A DNA stretch of 64,000 nucleotides from Haliotis asinina (taxonomy: Eukaryota; Mollusca; Gastropoda; Lepetellida; Haliotidae): contig NC_090295.1 of the NCBI RefSeq assembly GCF_037392515.1, positions 20,848,001 to 20,912,000 of the forward strand. Reading direction: 5' to 3'. Under the pieces are notes generated by a model. The model made no database searches. It was given only the letters and a program-made list of their open reading frames with translations, and was not told the DNA's origin. Position 1 is the stretch's first letter; each line of letters starts with the position of its first letter. Made by a program: the position numbers and the translations under genes. Below are positions 20,428 to 30,793 of this stretch, in pieces.

Positions 20428-23400
20428 ATGATGCTGCAGGCAGTTCTACTCGCCAGTCTGGCGACAGTTGCTCTTGGCTCTATCTGCTGTGCTCCGCAGC
20501 AATGGGAAGGATTCAAAGACTTCACCATTGTCGACAACTCAGGTGGAGAGCGTGTAAGTACTTCTTTACATATTGACTTAATATTAAGTAACAGTATCAT
20601 CGACGGGACTTAACTGTTAGATGAGATTACTATACTTTTCAAACAAAAACTTGCTTGTTCACTTCTCGGTGTCAATGTTTTGTTTCAGTGACAAAATATT
20701 TGTCATTCCACTTATGCCATGAATAGAAAAAATACCTCGGTAGTTTCCTCTAGTAAGGATCACTCGGTAGTCAGTTACCACTGTCAGGACATAGCTCTAT
20801 GGCAAGAAAATGTAAACAGAAAAATAATTTAACATAAACTGAATCATATGAATAAACAAAGATACTTTGGCAGACTCCGTCTAAATATGACACTTAGGAA
20901 TTCAAAATGTTTGACGTATGATGTTTTCTGACAACAGTTATATTATTTCATATAGAATGTACTCCGGCTTTTCGGTGATATTCGAATCTCGTTGTGTCGA
21001 ACGTGCATATGTTAATTTCGCGGTTGGATCGAACTGTTACTTCCTGTTGAGTCTTTCATAATTATCATTGTGTATATATGACCCGTGAAGACCCATGGTA
21101 GAATAGGTCTTCAGCAACTCATGCTTGCCATGAAAGACAACTATGCTTGTCGGAAGAGGTGACGTGCAGGTCGGATGGTCAGGCCCGCCGACTTGGTTGA
21201 CCGTTGGTCATCGGTTCCCCGTTGTGTAGATCGATGCTTAGCTGGGGTGTCTGATCCAGACTCAAGTATTTACAGACTGCCGCCACACAGCTATAATAAT
21301 GCTGAAAGTGCGGCGTAAAACTAAACTTACCTTTCTCGAGGATACTCTTGATGTCATCATGAGTGAGTGAATGAGTGAGTGAGTGAGTGAGTGAGTATGG
21401 TTCAACGCCGTTGTTCGCATTCTTACAGCAATACTAAGGGGTGGGACGCTCGAAATGATTTTACACAATGTACCCGTGTAGGAGATCGAAACCGGGTCTT
21501 CGGCGTGAAGAGCGAACGCGTTAACCACTAGGCTACCTCACTACAGTTGCAGCCGTGTCCTGCTTTTGTTCTGGAGTTACGGGCGCCCGTTGGTTTCATC
21601 AAATCATGTCTTGGGCAATGTTTGCTTTATCTGTTCCACTCTGAAAGGATTGACTGAGTTAAATATAATCCCTTGCAGATTATATTTGTAGTAAAAGACA
21701 ATGTATTGGAACGGCCAATCAGGTGGTAGTTTTGATTCCTATCTCTACGAGCTGAATCATTTGTGTTTTAATACAATGGACTATATTATCTGTCCATCTG
21801 GCATAAACTCCTAGTCACATTGTGCATGGATATTTCTTATCAGCTCTACAATCCGGCACATTGTCCGAACCGGATTATATCTTCAGTCCCAATGAGCGCC
21901 AGTTTAGACAGCTTCCACTGTACATCTATTTTTATTCACTTCAGAAAGATAAAAGCATTATTTTTCGAAAACTTTCTTAAATGAGAAACAACATACACAG
22001 AAAGACACACATACATATCCAGTTACATTACGTGCAGGGGATAATGGGCTTCATACAAGCTCGCGGAATGACAATGAAATGCAAGTGCTAAGTCATAGCA
22101 GTTCTAGCGCTGGTTATCCAAGCATTAGGGTTGGGGCGGTTAACCAGGTAGGTTATAAGCTTGACCTGGGTACCTGTCTCAGTACCCGGACCCATTATGA
22201 ACATGTGACCAACAGAAAAAAAACAATGTCTTATGTTATTTTTTCATGATTAAGCGGTTGCATAATAATATTGTCTTTGAAGATTTAGGCATAATTTACC
22301 GTCACCTGTTTTGAATATACTGTATCGTTAAGATATTGAAATACTCGAACTTGTAGCCTCCGATCTAAAAGTATTTTATTACAAATTTGATGTCAGGAAT
22401 TAACATAACGGGTATCCGGTTAGGGTAGGGTAATAAGGGGTGGATTACAAAAATTACACCCGTCCCCAGCCCTACCAACGATGGTCTTGTCCATAATGGA
22501 TTGTATAGATACCGCCGTCATAGATGCGTTATACCTGAGTCGGCCCTGAACAGCTGTCGTTTCTGATCATACCTACTCATGTCTAGTTGTGTCTTCTCTG
22601 CTCAGGGTCTGCAATTCTATTCATATGATGCCCTCAACCAGAGGTACGCCCTCAGCAGCAACTTCACTAATTCTGTCAGCTCCTACAAGGAAATCTGGGA
22701 CTACCGCCAGGTAAAGAAACATTTTGTAAAGCAGCGAATGAGTACGTCTGGAAAGGCAAAAACGCATGCGGTGTCTCCTGTCCTTCAATATGTTGTTTCC
22801 CAAGTGCGTGCGTGCATGAGCGCGCGTGCGTGTGCGTGTGAGAGAGAGACAGAGCGAGAGAGAGAGAGGTGAATGTTTTACAAGGATGTTTTACATCTAT
22901 CTGTATGGGTGTGTTTGTTGTTGTAATGGTGTGTATCTCTGAGTGTACATATAAAATTCAGTTCAGTCGTCATTCAGGCTGTACAATATGCTGTTACCGT
23001 AATGAGTGTGGGTGCTTGCGTGTGTGCGTCTGTGTGTGTGCATGAATATCTATCCTATATGTAGGTGTGTCTGTACCTCTGAGTTTGTTGGTAGCTGCTC
23101 GCAAATACTTTTTCATTGATTGATTGCAGGGGACTGGTTTCCGCATCAACCCCACTCAGCAAACTTGTGAGGCATTCTCTGTGACCGGGGCATTCCCTGC
23201 CAACTGCATTCCGAGTGAGACTTTAAACAACCATTACATTGTAACTTTGTAAGATTACATGAGTGAATGATTGGATTTTGCACATCAATGAACACCATTT
23301 CAGTCAGCACAGGACCCTTGACATCTGGGGTAGGGTAGCCGAGTTGTTAAAGCGTTCGCTCGTCAAGCTGAAGATGTAGGCTCCATTCTGCACATGGGAA

Positions 23401-25536
23401 CAGTATTTCATATCTTGTGTCCCCTGTCGTGATAATGCTAGAATATACTAAAAGAAGCGCAAAGCCACACACGCTCCTTGTCAGAAGTGAAAACTAATAT
23501 AGTCCTGGTCATATTTTTTAACATGTGCTTCAAAAATAAGAACGAAATTAAGTCCAAGAGAATACCAGAACAATCCTTAATTTCAGAACTAAGGCTTGTC
23601 AAATCAATCTTAACATGGGCTGGGCCCTTTCGCTTGATTTATCAAGGTAACTGACAATAAAAGCTTACTACTTGTTTATTGAAAGATCAGTTATACGTCT
23701 ATCCTGTACCGAAAAGGTAGACAACTCATTTGTCATAATAAATGTAACTACATTGATCAATTTCTTCTTAGGTGGCGCTGCCGAGTTGGGTCCTCTCTTT
23801 TACGGCCTTGGCACTGACAGTCTTTCTGCCCTAGCTTTCCAGTTCAATGACACGAGAAACGAGTTTCAGAACACTGTTGCCATTGTCACCCGCCGGGATT
23901 GCGTGCCAATCGTCAGTACAACGACTATCCTCCGTCCCGGAAGTAAGTTTGCCTCAGAGCGTTCAGATTATATCGTGACTATTGTGCATTTGAAGGTTTA
24001 GATTGTAGTTGGGATAGGGAACATTTTGTGATTCAGTCTGTACCGGAGTTGGGAGAATCAGATTGTACCGTGGTAAGTTTGTGTTTGGAGGTTCAGATTG
24101 TATCAGGATAGGTCTGCACTGGGAGATGAAGATTCTAGGTTCAGATGTGTAAGTGGACAGCATAAAGATTGTGCCGGGCTCATTGCGCATGTGAAGGGCC
24201 TGATTGTACTTGGGATCGTATACATGGAAAGGTTAAGATTGTGTCGGAGATATTGTACATTTGAAACGTCAGATTGTGTCTGAGTTTCAGAAGAAAGTTT
24301 ATAGGAGATATATCTGTGTGCTATTCTTTTCAGACAACTATTTGTACACTTTGGGCTACAACAACGTCTTCCCTGGCATCAGGGACAACTCCGTCTTCGA
24401 CCCTCCATCCTACTGTAGAAAGGTGAGAGTCACGCCTAACTGCATCAGCGTGACTGAGTGAATGAGTGAGTTTAGTTTTACGCCGCACCCAGCAATATTC
24501 TAGCTATATGGCGGCGGAATGTAGATAATCGACCAGACAATCCAGGGATCAACATCATGTGCATCGATCTGCACATTTGGGAACCGATGACGTGTGTCAA
24601 CCAAGTCAGGTAGTCTGACCACCCGATCCCGTTAGTCGCCTCTTACGACAAACATAGTCGCCTTTTATGGCAAGCATGGGCTACTGAAGGCCTGTTCTAC
24701 CATGGACGTTCACGGGTCGTAGTAAGGTGAGAGTCACGCCCAACTGCATCAGAGTGATTTAGAGTAATAGTAACGTGTATGCTTACATACCACTTACATA
24801 CCCATCCTCGGATCCCCCATTATGCTGCAAAAGGGTCACGTTAACGCTCATCTGCATCCCAGAACTGTCATTTTGTGCAAAGGCCCGTAAATATCAGCGT
24901 TAAAATTGGTCTTCACCAAACCATGCTTGTTGCAAGATGCTACTAATGGGATTTGGTGGTCGGGGCCATCGACTTGGTTGACACGCATATGTCGTCGTAT
25001 ACCATTTGCGTAGATCGATGCTCATGCTGTTGATCACTGGATTGCCTGGTCCTGGCTCGATTATTTACAGACCTTCGTCATATAGCTGAAATATTGCTGA
25101 GTCGACTTTAAACAACCAACTAACTTGTAGCAAAAAGATGGGAGGTTCTGCTAGAACCTTGCACCCCACACATCCACACATCTGCAGGACTATGTCTCAC
25201 CACAGTGAGTTTAGTTTTACGCCGCTTTTAGCAATACTCCAGCAATATCACGGCGGATAACCAGATATGGGCTTCACATATTGTACCCATATGGGCAACA
25301 GAACCCGGGTGTTCAGCGTGTCGAACGAACGCATGAACCACTACGCTACCTCGCCGATCTACAATGTCAAATCAGCAAAGAATCATATCCTGTCGTCTCT
25401 GATCGCCATTGGTCAGTATGTAATTATATTAAATCTGTTCTATCTGAATGTAGCAATAAATATATACTTTTTCATCTTTCTTTCTCAGAGTTCGAAGACT
25501 GGTGTCAACACCATGTACAGTATCCTACGTGTCTAA
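20428..25536 (+). CDS. Ependymin-related secreted protein, complete, six coding exons (about 207 aa)
   Basis: Predicted secreted glycoprotein of the ependymin family. Coding exons: 20428-20553, 22606-22710, 23130-23214, 23772-23942, 24334-24422 and 25489-25536. All introns are GT-AG, with phases 0, 0, 1, 1, 0. Residues 1-17 are a signal peptide. Family landmarks follow: CCAPQQWEGF (C20, C21), FYSYDALNQRYAL (46-58), C90, C103, FYGLGTDSLSALAFQFNDT, C149 (TRRDCVPI), FPGIRDNSVFDPPSYC (C190). Possible N-glycosylation sites are N61-F-T and N131-D-T. Exon 6 uses the acceptor ending TCTCAG at 25488, giving the tail SSKTGVNTMYSILRV; an alternative AG two bases on would open a longer frame and is less likely. 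Ependymin relatives bind calcium or lipids in other animals; the role here is unknown. Several SINEs lie in introns 1, 3 and 5. A near-identical exon 1 stands in opposite orientation at 836-961. Confidence 0.9.
21083..21327 (+). mobile_element. SINE family B in intron 1
   Basis: It opens with CCCGTGAAGACCCATGGTAG and holds TTCAGCAACTCATGCTTGCC, GACTTGGTTGACC and GTGCGGCGTAAAACTAAAC. The head carries a short internal duplication around CATGCTTG/CTATGCTTG. Confidence 0.85.
21358..21545 (-). mobile_element. SINE family A in intron 1
   Basis: Minus-oriented copy preceded by a GAGT repeat. The B-box complement appears as GATCGAAACCGGGTC and the tRNA-like head as GAGCGAACGCGTTAACCACT, followed by AGGCTACCTCAC. 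Confidence 0.85.
22800..22870. repeat. GT/GA microsatellite in intron 2
   Basis: Alternating GTGC and GTGT runs pass into GAGAGA, about 90 bp after exon 2. Confidence 0.9.
23328..23475 (+). mobile_element. SINE family A in intron 3
   Basis: Head GTAGCCGAGTTGTTAAAGCG followed by TTCGCTCGTCAAGC, body CACATGGGAACAGTATTTCA and a mutated tail (ATATACTAAAAGAAGCGC). Confidence 0.8.
24455..24722 (-). mobile_element. SINE family B in intron 5, near full length
   Basis: Starts with the GAGTGAGTTTAGTTTTACG tail at the left and runs through TCGACCAGACAATCCAGGGA and GGCCTGTTCTACCATGGACG to TTCACGGGTC at the right. Short direct repeats around the ends (GGTGAGAGTCACGCC at 24422 and 24726) look like its target-site duplication. 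Confidence 0.9.
24905..25125 (+). mobile_element. SINE family B in intron 5, second copy
   Basis: Contains AATTGGTCTTCACCAAACCA, GTAGATCGATGCTCATGCTG and GATCACTGGATTGCCTGGTC. The tail is decayed (TGCTGAGTCGACTTTAAAC). Confidence 0.85.
25203..25357 (-). mobile_element. SINE family A in intron 5
   Basis: GTGAGTTTAGTTTTACGCCG at the left, the B-box complement AGAACCCGGGTGTTC and the head complement GAACGCATGAACCACTACGC. It ends about 130 bp before exon 6. Confidence 0.85.
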
Positions 25537-25616
25537 AGACGTTGCACGTGTCTTACCTTGTAACAGGAAGTTGGAAACGCCATCGTCGAACAACGAAAGA
25601 ATTGTTTGGAACTGAG

Positions 25617-25622
25617 AATAAA
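25617..25622 (+). promoter_or_regulatory. Candidate polyadenylation signal of the ependymin-related gene
   Basis: AATAAA lies 81 bp after the stop codon at 25534-25536. It fits a short 3' UTR, though no transcript evidence is available. Confidence 0.5.
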
Positions 25623-26033
25623 GTTTTCGCATTTGCAGTTAGTGTCATGTTCAACTCTGTCTCCAAATCATTTACAGTCGCATCCTATGTCGTTCTTACC
25701 CACTAGAGAATTCAGATAATTTAGTGATGAATTCGTCCTTTCTTCAACCAGCAAATCCGGATTCGTTTCCCTAAAGTTTTTTTTATATAACCGCCGTAAA
25801 TAGAACACTGACCACCTTCCCATCTGAATATGTGTGTATTTGGATTTTACATCGTTGCTTTTACAGCAAAACATGCGGACTTTGAATATGGCCACCCTAC
25901 CAAAACGCCATTTGTGACAGTAACGATATTGACGCATAACAACTGCTAATGTTTTCTATGCAAAACCTGTCGAGACACAATTTTCCTTCCATGTCAACGA
26001 GAAGGCAATTTAAAAGAAAGTTTAAAAGGTGAG
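25623..26033. other. Downstream of the ependymin-related gene, nothing assigned
   Basis: No coding frame or repeat was recognised between the poly(A) signal and the next SINE. Confidence 0.4.
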
Positions 26034-26296
26034 GGTGAGTTTAGTTTTACGCCGCACTCAGCAATATTCCAGCTATATGGGGGCGGAATGTAGATAATCG
26101 AGTCTGGGTCAGACAATCCAGTGACCAACAACATGAGCATCGATCTGCGCAACTGGGAACCGATGACATGTGTCAACCAAGTCAGGTAATCTGACCACCC
26201 TATCCCGTTAGTCGCCTCTCACGACAAGTATAATCGCCTTATATGCCAAACATGGGTTGCTGAAGGCCTATTCTACCCCGAGACCTTCAAGGGTCA
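26034..26296 (-). mobile_element. SINE family B, full length
   Basis: The best-preserved copy: GTGAGTTTAGTTTTACGCCG at the left, GTCTGGGTCAGACAATCCAG in the middle and CCCGAGACCTTCAAGGGTC at the right. It serves as the reference for the family. Confidence 0.92.
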
Positions 26297-26499
26297 GAAA
26301 GTTTAAAAGAAGAAAATATTTGATGCATATTTCTTTTCTTTTAAAATTTGAAAAAAAAATATAAAAGTTTAATACAAGTTGATGACAAAACGTACACACC
26401 CTAAACATCCAGTAGATACATGAGAGTGGGTGCATTAGTCCAGGATGAAAAGTAATGGCATCTCCGAGGGCACATTAAATGGAAAGCTGAGTTTGAATA

Positions 26500-26770
26500 T
26501 TAATCAGGTAGTTGAGGTGGCACATCAATTGAAAGGGTGATCAGAAACTGTAAAGCGCCTTAGGCAACATCAAAACCACGTTAGAATTCCAAAAGGTACA
26601 AATGTCAGTGGAAGTGTTAAAACGCCCGAGGAAGCAACAAAAAAATCCTGTTGAAATTCCAAGAGTTCAAAACATCACAAGTGTTAAAACGCCAGAGGAC
26701 GTGCATTAAGTAACGTTAAAACTGTAAATCATCAGCACACATATTAACACGCCCGAAGATCTGGATGAGC
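26500..26770. repeat. Diverged short tandem repeats
   Basis: The phrase GTGTTAAAACGCCCGAGGA and variants recur about every 60-90 bp (near 26550, 26617, 26678, 26745). Copies are old and irregular. Confidence 0.45.
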
Positions 26771-26879
26771 CATAAAACGATTATGGACGTTTCCTGTTAT
26801 GCATATATCAGAATGTCAAGTACGAAATGATGTATGTCACATATTACAAAAGTACATTAAGGAAGGTCCGTGCAGTGTA

Positions 26880-28174
26880 CGAGGGTTGGCTGAAAAGTTC
26901 TCAGTCTGAGTGGTTTTTCCCTACCAGGTAGAGACAGGTGTTTGCCACCAATGAGGACATTCATTTAGTGAATCATAGACACAAGAACTACAAACGTACT
27001 AATAGTTTTATCTCAACTACAGTTCTTTTGGTAAACCTACCCTCTGAAATCATCAGAAATGGACAAAACTGAATACAGGGCAGTCATCAAGTACTTGCAA
27101 AAGAAAGGGATGTCCCCAACACAGATACATGTTGACATGGTCTCCACTCTAGGGGATGATGCTCCTTCATTTTCCACAGTAAAGAAGTGGGCTGCAGAAT
27201 TTAAGCGTGGCAGACAAAGCCTTGATGATGACCCACGCTCAGGAAGGCCTTCAACAGCAACCACTCCAGAAAACATCACGCGAGTGCTCGATATGTTGAT
27301 GGATGATCGACGATTGACTACTCGACATATTGCTAGTGTAGTGGGCATCTCTCATGAGAGGGTTGAGCATATTATCACCAACGAATTAGGAATGACTAAA
27401 GTTTCTGCAAGATGGGTGCCAAAGCTCTTGACAGCAGAACAGAAACGTGTCAGGTTCCAGACGTCCCTTGACAATTTGCGTCGTTTTGAAGCAGATCCCG
27501 ATGATTTTGTGGCACGATTTGTAACCATGGATGAGACCTGGATACATCACTTTCAACCAGAAACAAAACTACAGTCAAAACAGTGGAAGCATCCTGATTC
27601 ACCAGCTCCGAAGAAAGCCAAGTCTGTTCCTTCAGCTGGAAAGGAGATGGCATCAGTCTTTTGGGATTCCAGGGGTATTCTGCTCATTGATTATCTTGAA
27701 AAAGGTCAAACTATCAACGACAGATACTATGCTGATCTACTGAACCAGTTGCGAGAAGCAATCAAAGCCAAACGACGAGGGATGATCGCTAAAGGTGTCC
27801 TCTTCCACCAAGACAATGCGCCTGTTCACAAATCGGTGGTGGCCATGTCAACAATCCGCGATTGTGGCTTTGAACTCATTGACCATCCTCCTTATTCACC
27901 TGATTTGGCTCCTTCTGACTTCCACCTGTTCCCCAAAATGAAAAAGGAACTCGCCGGTCGCCTTTTTGCAAGTAATGATGACGTCATTTCCGCTGTGACT
28001 GATTTTTTTAGGGTAGCTGAAGAAGATTTCTTCCTGACCGGGATTCGGGCCCTGCAGCATCGCTGGCGAAAGTGTTTGAACTTGGAAGTGGACTATGTAG
28101 AAAAATAAATTACAAACGTGGACTTTGTAACTTTTTTTTCACAGTGAGGCTTAGAACATTTCAGCCAACCCTCG
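26880..28174 (+). mobile_element. Mariner transposon (1295 bp), apparently complete
   Basis: Imperfect terminal inverted repeats (CGAGGGTTGGCTGAAAAGTT at the left; the right end is the complement of CGAGGGTTGGCTGAAATGTT) flanked by TA at 26878-26879 and 28175-28176. The length is normal for mariner. One uninterrupted transposase frame fills the centre. The two termini differ at several positions beyond the outer 16 bases, as is common in mariner elements. Confidence 0.93.
27059..28108 (+). CDS. Mariner transposase, intact (349 aa)
   Basis: It catalyses cut-and-paste transposition at TA sites. The N-terminal half has two helix-turn-helix regions ([39 protein letters not shown]) with the linker [11 protein letters not shown] between them. 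WVPKLLT at 119-125 corresponds to the mariner WVPHEL signature. Catalytic residues are D158 ([10 protein letters not shown]), D252 (HQDNAPVH) and D287 ([14 protein letters not shown]), with 34 residues between the last two, the DD34D pattern that separates mariner from Tc1. The length of 349 aa is standard. No stop or shift is present, so the gene could encode a working enzyme. The ATG is the first in frame, about 180 bp inside the left end. Confidence 0.95.
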   Translation: MDKTEYRAVIKYLQKKGMSPTQIHVDMVSTLGDDAPSFSTVKKWAAEFKRGRQSLDDDPRSGRPSTATTPENITRVLDMLMDDRRLTTRHIASVVGISHERVEHIITNELGMTKVSARWVPKLLTAEQKRVRFQTSLDNLRRFEADPDDFVARFVTMDETWIHHFQPETKLQSKQWKHPDSPAPKKAKSVPSAGKEMASVFWDSRGILLIDYLEKGQTINDRYYADLLNQLREAIKAKRRGMIAKGVLFHQDNAPVHKSVVAMSTIRDCGFELIDHPPYSPDLAPSDFHLFPKMKKELAGRLFASNDDVISAVTDFFRVAEEDFFLTGIRALQHRWRKCLNLEVDYVEK

Positions 28175-28350
28175 TATTAGTCTAGTGGCTCGCAGTCTCT
28201 GAACCACATTAGTTTCCTTCTGCCTTCAAGCTGCCTTCTCAGCCATGCTAGACCCTTAAATGAAGCTCATCTATCGTCTGTCTCACAGTCCTTATTTTCC
28301 TGTTGCCTTGCCTTCCCGGCGATGTTGAAGCCTTAAATGAAGTACGTCTA
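28175..28350. repeat. Short repeat shared with the far side of the tandem array
   Basis: TTGCCTTCCCGGCGATGTTG followed by AAGCCTTAAATGAAGTACG resembles 34560-34610 (TTGCCTTCACGGCAATGCTA, then CACCCTAAAAGAAGCACATC). A similar phrase occurs at 28225-28272. These small related segments lie just outside both ends of the tandem array plus foldback element. Confidence 0.4.
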
Positions 28351-30793
28351 GGTTCCACCACACTATATCAATATCACATGCTGCCCGAGCGAGGACCGTA
28401 TGGAAACAACTCAAACGGACAGAGGCCTGTGACAGCTGTGATTGGATGAAATAGTGTAAGATGTGTATGTGTTTTAAAAGCACATCCACCCTGTTATTAA
28501 AACTGACCACAATTTTAAGTATTTAGTGCTGTCATTTTTATCACCATGGGTTATGCTTATGTGTGTACCTATATTTTGAAGTAGGTGACATTCGGTGCGG
28601 AGCTGGGGGTTGATGTGTTCCGCTTCCTGTGCTTGGCAAATGTGCCGGACAAGTTGGCCACAACTTGTGTTTTATTGTAGTTTAGAGGCCAGACTGTGCC
28701 CATGTGTACATGGAATGGCTGTTGATAGCCTGGATATTTTTTTAAAAAATATAAGGTTACTATAGAAGTCTATGGGAAAACATTTGGTGTTGTGTAACCT
28801 GTAGGGTTCGAGCACATTTCAGTAATTCATACTTTACATGCTTTCCTGTGTTTATTTCACCATGGAAACAAGTCAGTATGAATGTGGAGGCAAATTTAAA
28901 GGTAATGGGAGTAAAGATGGGGCTGTATTGAGTGGAACAGATTGTTCTAGTGTTGTGAATATGAACGTTGCTTCGTTTTGAGGCCAAACAGTGGTAATAG
29001 ACCCCTATGGTGAGTTCTACCTTTGATTAATGGTTACCTGCTTCTAAATTTGTTGGAACTGATGAATTTGACAACAAAGTAAGCCAAAATCAACACTATT
29101 ATAACAATGTGAGTGTCTGAGGTTATCCCCTGAGGGTCAAATTAAAGTTAAATGATAAGAAAATCATGAAATATGTTCATTGCACAGCAGAACATGTCAC
29201 AAACCCTTGTTTTAAATGTAAACATTGAAGCATATGGTCAGTTCTGTCTGTCTGACCCATTTTGCATGTGAATCAACTTAATTTTCTTTCCTTATTTTAA
29301 AAAAAATTCCCCCTTTTTAACACATATGACTTTCAAAATTATTTTATGTTTTATCTGCAACTGTCTCATTGCTGTTTTGGATTTTATGATTTGACATTTA
29401 ATATAATAGCAACATTATTTTCAGCTTGCAGAATGCCTGTTGATGAATGGGGAGGTGTGTATGCACACATACAGCAGAAACAGAAGCCTTCACATACAAT
29501 GTGGTATTTCGACAAGCCGGTCTGAAGTCTGTTGTTGACTGCGTCTAATCAAGCACACGCCCTTTTCTTCGATATGTCTTACCACCTTGTAGCAGTTGCA
29601 GTACTTGGATATGTAGGTACATACAGTACATTTAAGTACCCCAGTCCAGTTAAAACACCACAATGTCTGACTGGTAACTTCCCCCACTCGGTCGTCGTCA
29701 TCCATTGGAAGTTTCTGACCATGATCTCTTAATGCCTCACTGTGCAGTATTTCTTTTTGCCAGACATGAATTAAGGGCTGTACATGAACCCAAGAAGTTG
29801 ATTAGATGTAAATAATAACAATTGATCCTTGTAGAGTGGGTCTGACCAGAAATTTTATTGACATGAGAGTGTGTGATGTCTTTAAATTATCTCCCTTGTT
29901 TACCCATATACAATATGTCTTCTTGTCACCCAGTAACCCATAAATTATTGCAGAGAAACACTGGTTTTAGCTGATACTGTCAAATACTGTTAACTGTGAA
30001 TAGAAATATTCAGTTTTGGGCAGGTTAACCAATAAATTTCCAAAATTATGAGGATATTTCCACTTTGTACCCTCTAAACTGGCTTATACATGAAACTGTC
30101 AAGTCTAACAACCTCAAAACAATTCACAGTAAATAGTTTTGATTTCCTGGAAGTTTTTAAAAGTCTTAGCTTGATGAATCAATAGAGTCAAGCATAAGTT
30201 CCTATCATGCTGTGGTCAAAAAGTGATTTCATCTGTTTAAGGGGTCATTTGCCTTGATCGACGAACAGGCGGCAGGGTACTCTGATCAGTGTTCCAGACA
30301 GCTAGGCATTATGCATCTCCTCACTTAGTACTTTTTGACAAACTTCATCAACCAGCCTTACATATGTCAAGATTCTAAAGCTGCTTAATGTGAAATCTCC
30401 CCAATATCTGGCCTATAGTCCATGATTTTGGTCGTTCAAAATATATTCTGGTTTGATATGATCTAGGCAGCCCCAGTCATGTATGGAATCAACCCATGAC
30501 CCCCTTCTTTTGTGAAATAGGAGTGAACTCCCATGGTATATACATGATTTGAAAACTTTCTCTATGAAAGCAGAAATGCATTTTTGCAAAGCTTTGATGA
30601 AGTAGACATGATGTAACTCTTACACCTCTATCAGTGCAGCAAATCTCTTTATTCTTTTGCCATAATAGATATGTTGGACAGAAAAAAATATTGAGGTTTC
30701 ATGCAGTTTTATTTTTTTTCTGAGAAGTTTCATGTATGTACAGTACATAAATCACAGATTGGTCTTGTGCAGATGCAGACCATTTTTTCTACA
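28351..30793. repeat. 2443-bp tandem unit, copy 1
   Basis: Begins GGTTCCACCACACTATATCA and repeats at a constant offset of 2443 bp. I compared blocks across the unit and found one clear difference (T at 30761 in CACAGATTGGTCTTG, C in copy 2). It contains no transposase or known domain. Two candidate exon-like stretches lie inside it (see 29433 and 28351 findings). Confidence 0.95.
29433..29525 (+). other. Exon-like open stretch in the tandem unit, function unknown
   Basis: After a good splice acceptor (TTATTTTCAG at about 29415-29424) the frame reads MPVDEWGGVYAHIQQKQK then PSHTMWYFDKPV and stops. It looks more protein-like than the surroundings. I do not recognise a family. An identical copy is at 31876. 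Confidence 0.2.

Noticed and set aside
25281..25706. 141-codon frame containing FEDWCQHHVQYPTC as the last exon of the ependymin-related gene
   Set aside because: It would need the weaker AG two bases downstream and would lengthen the C-terminus past the poly(A) signal; the other acceptor gives a product of about 207 residues, which fits the family size better.
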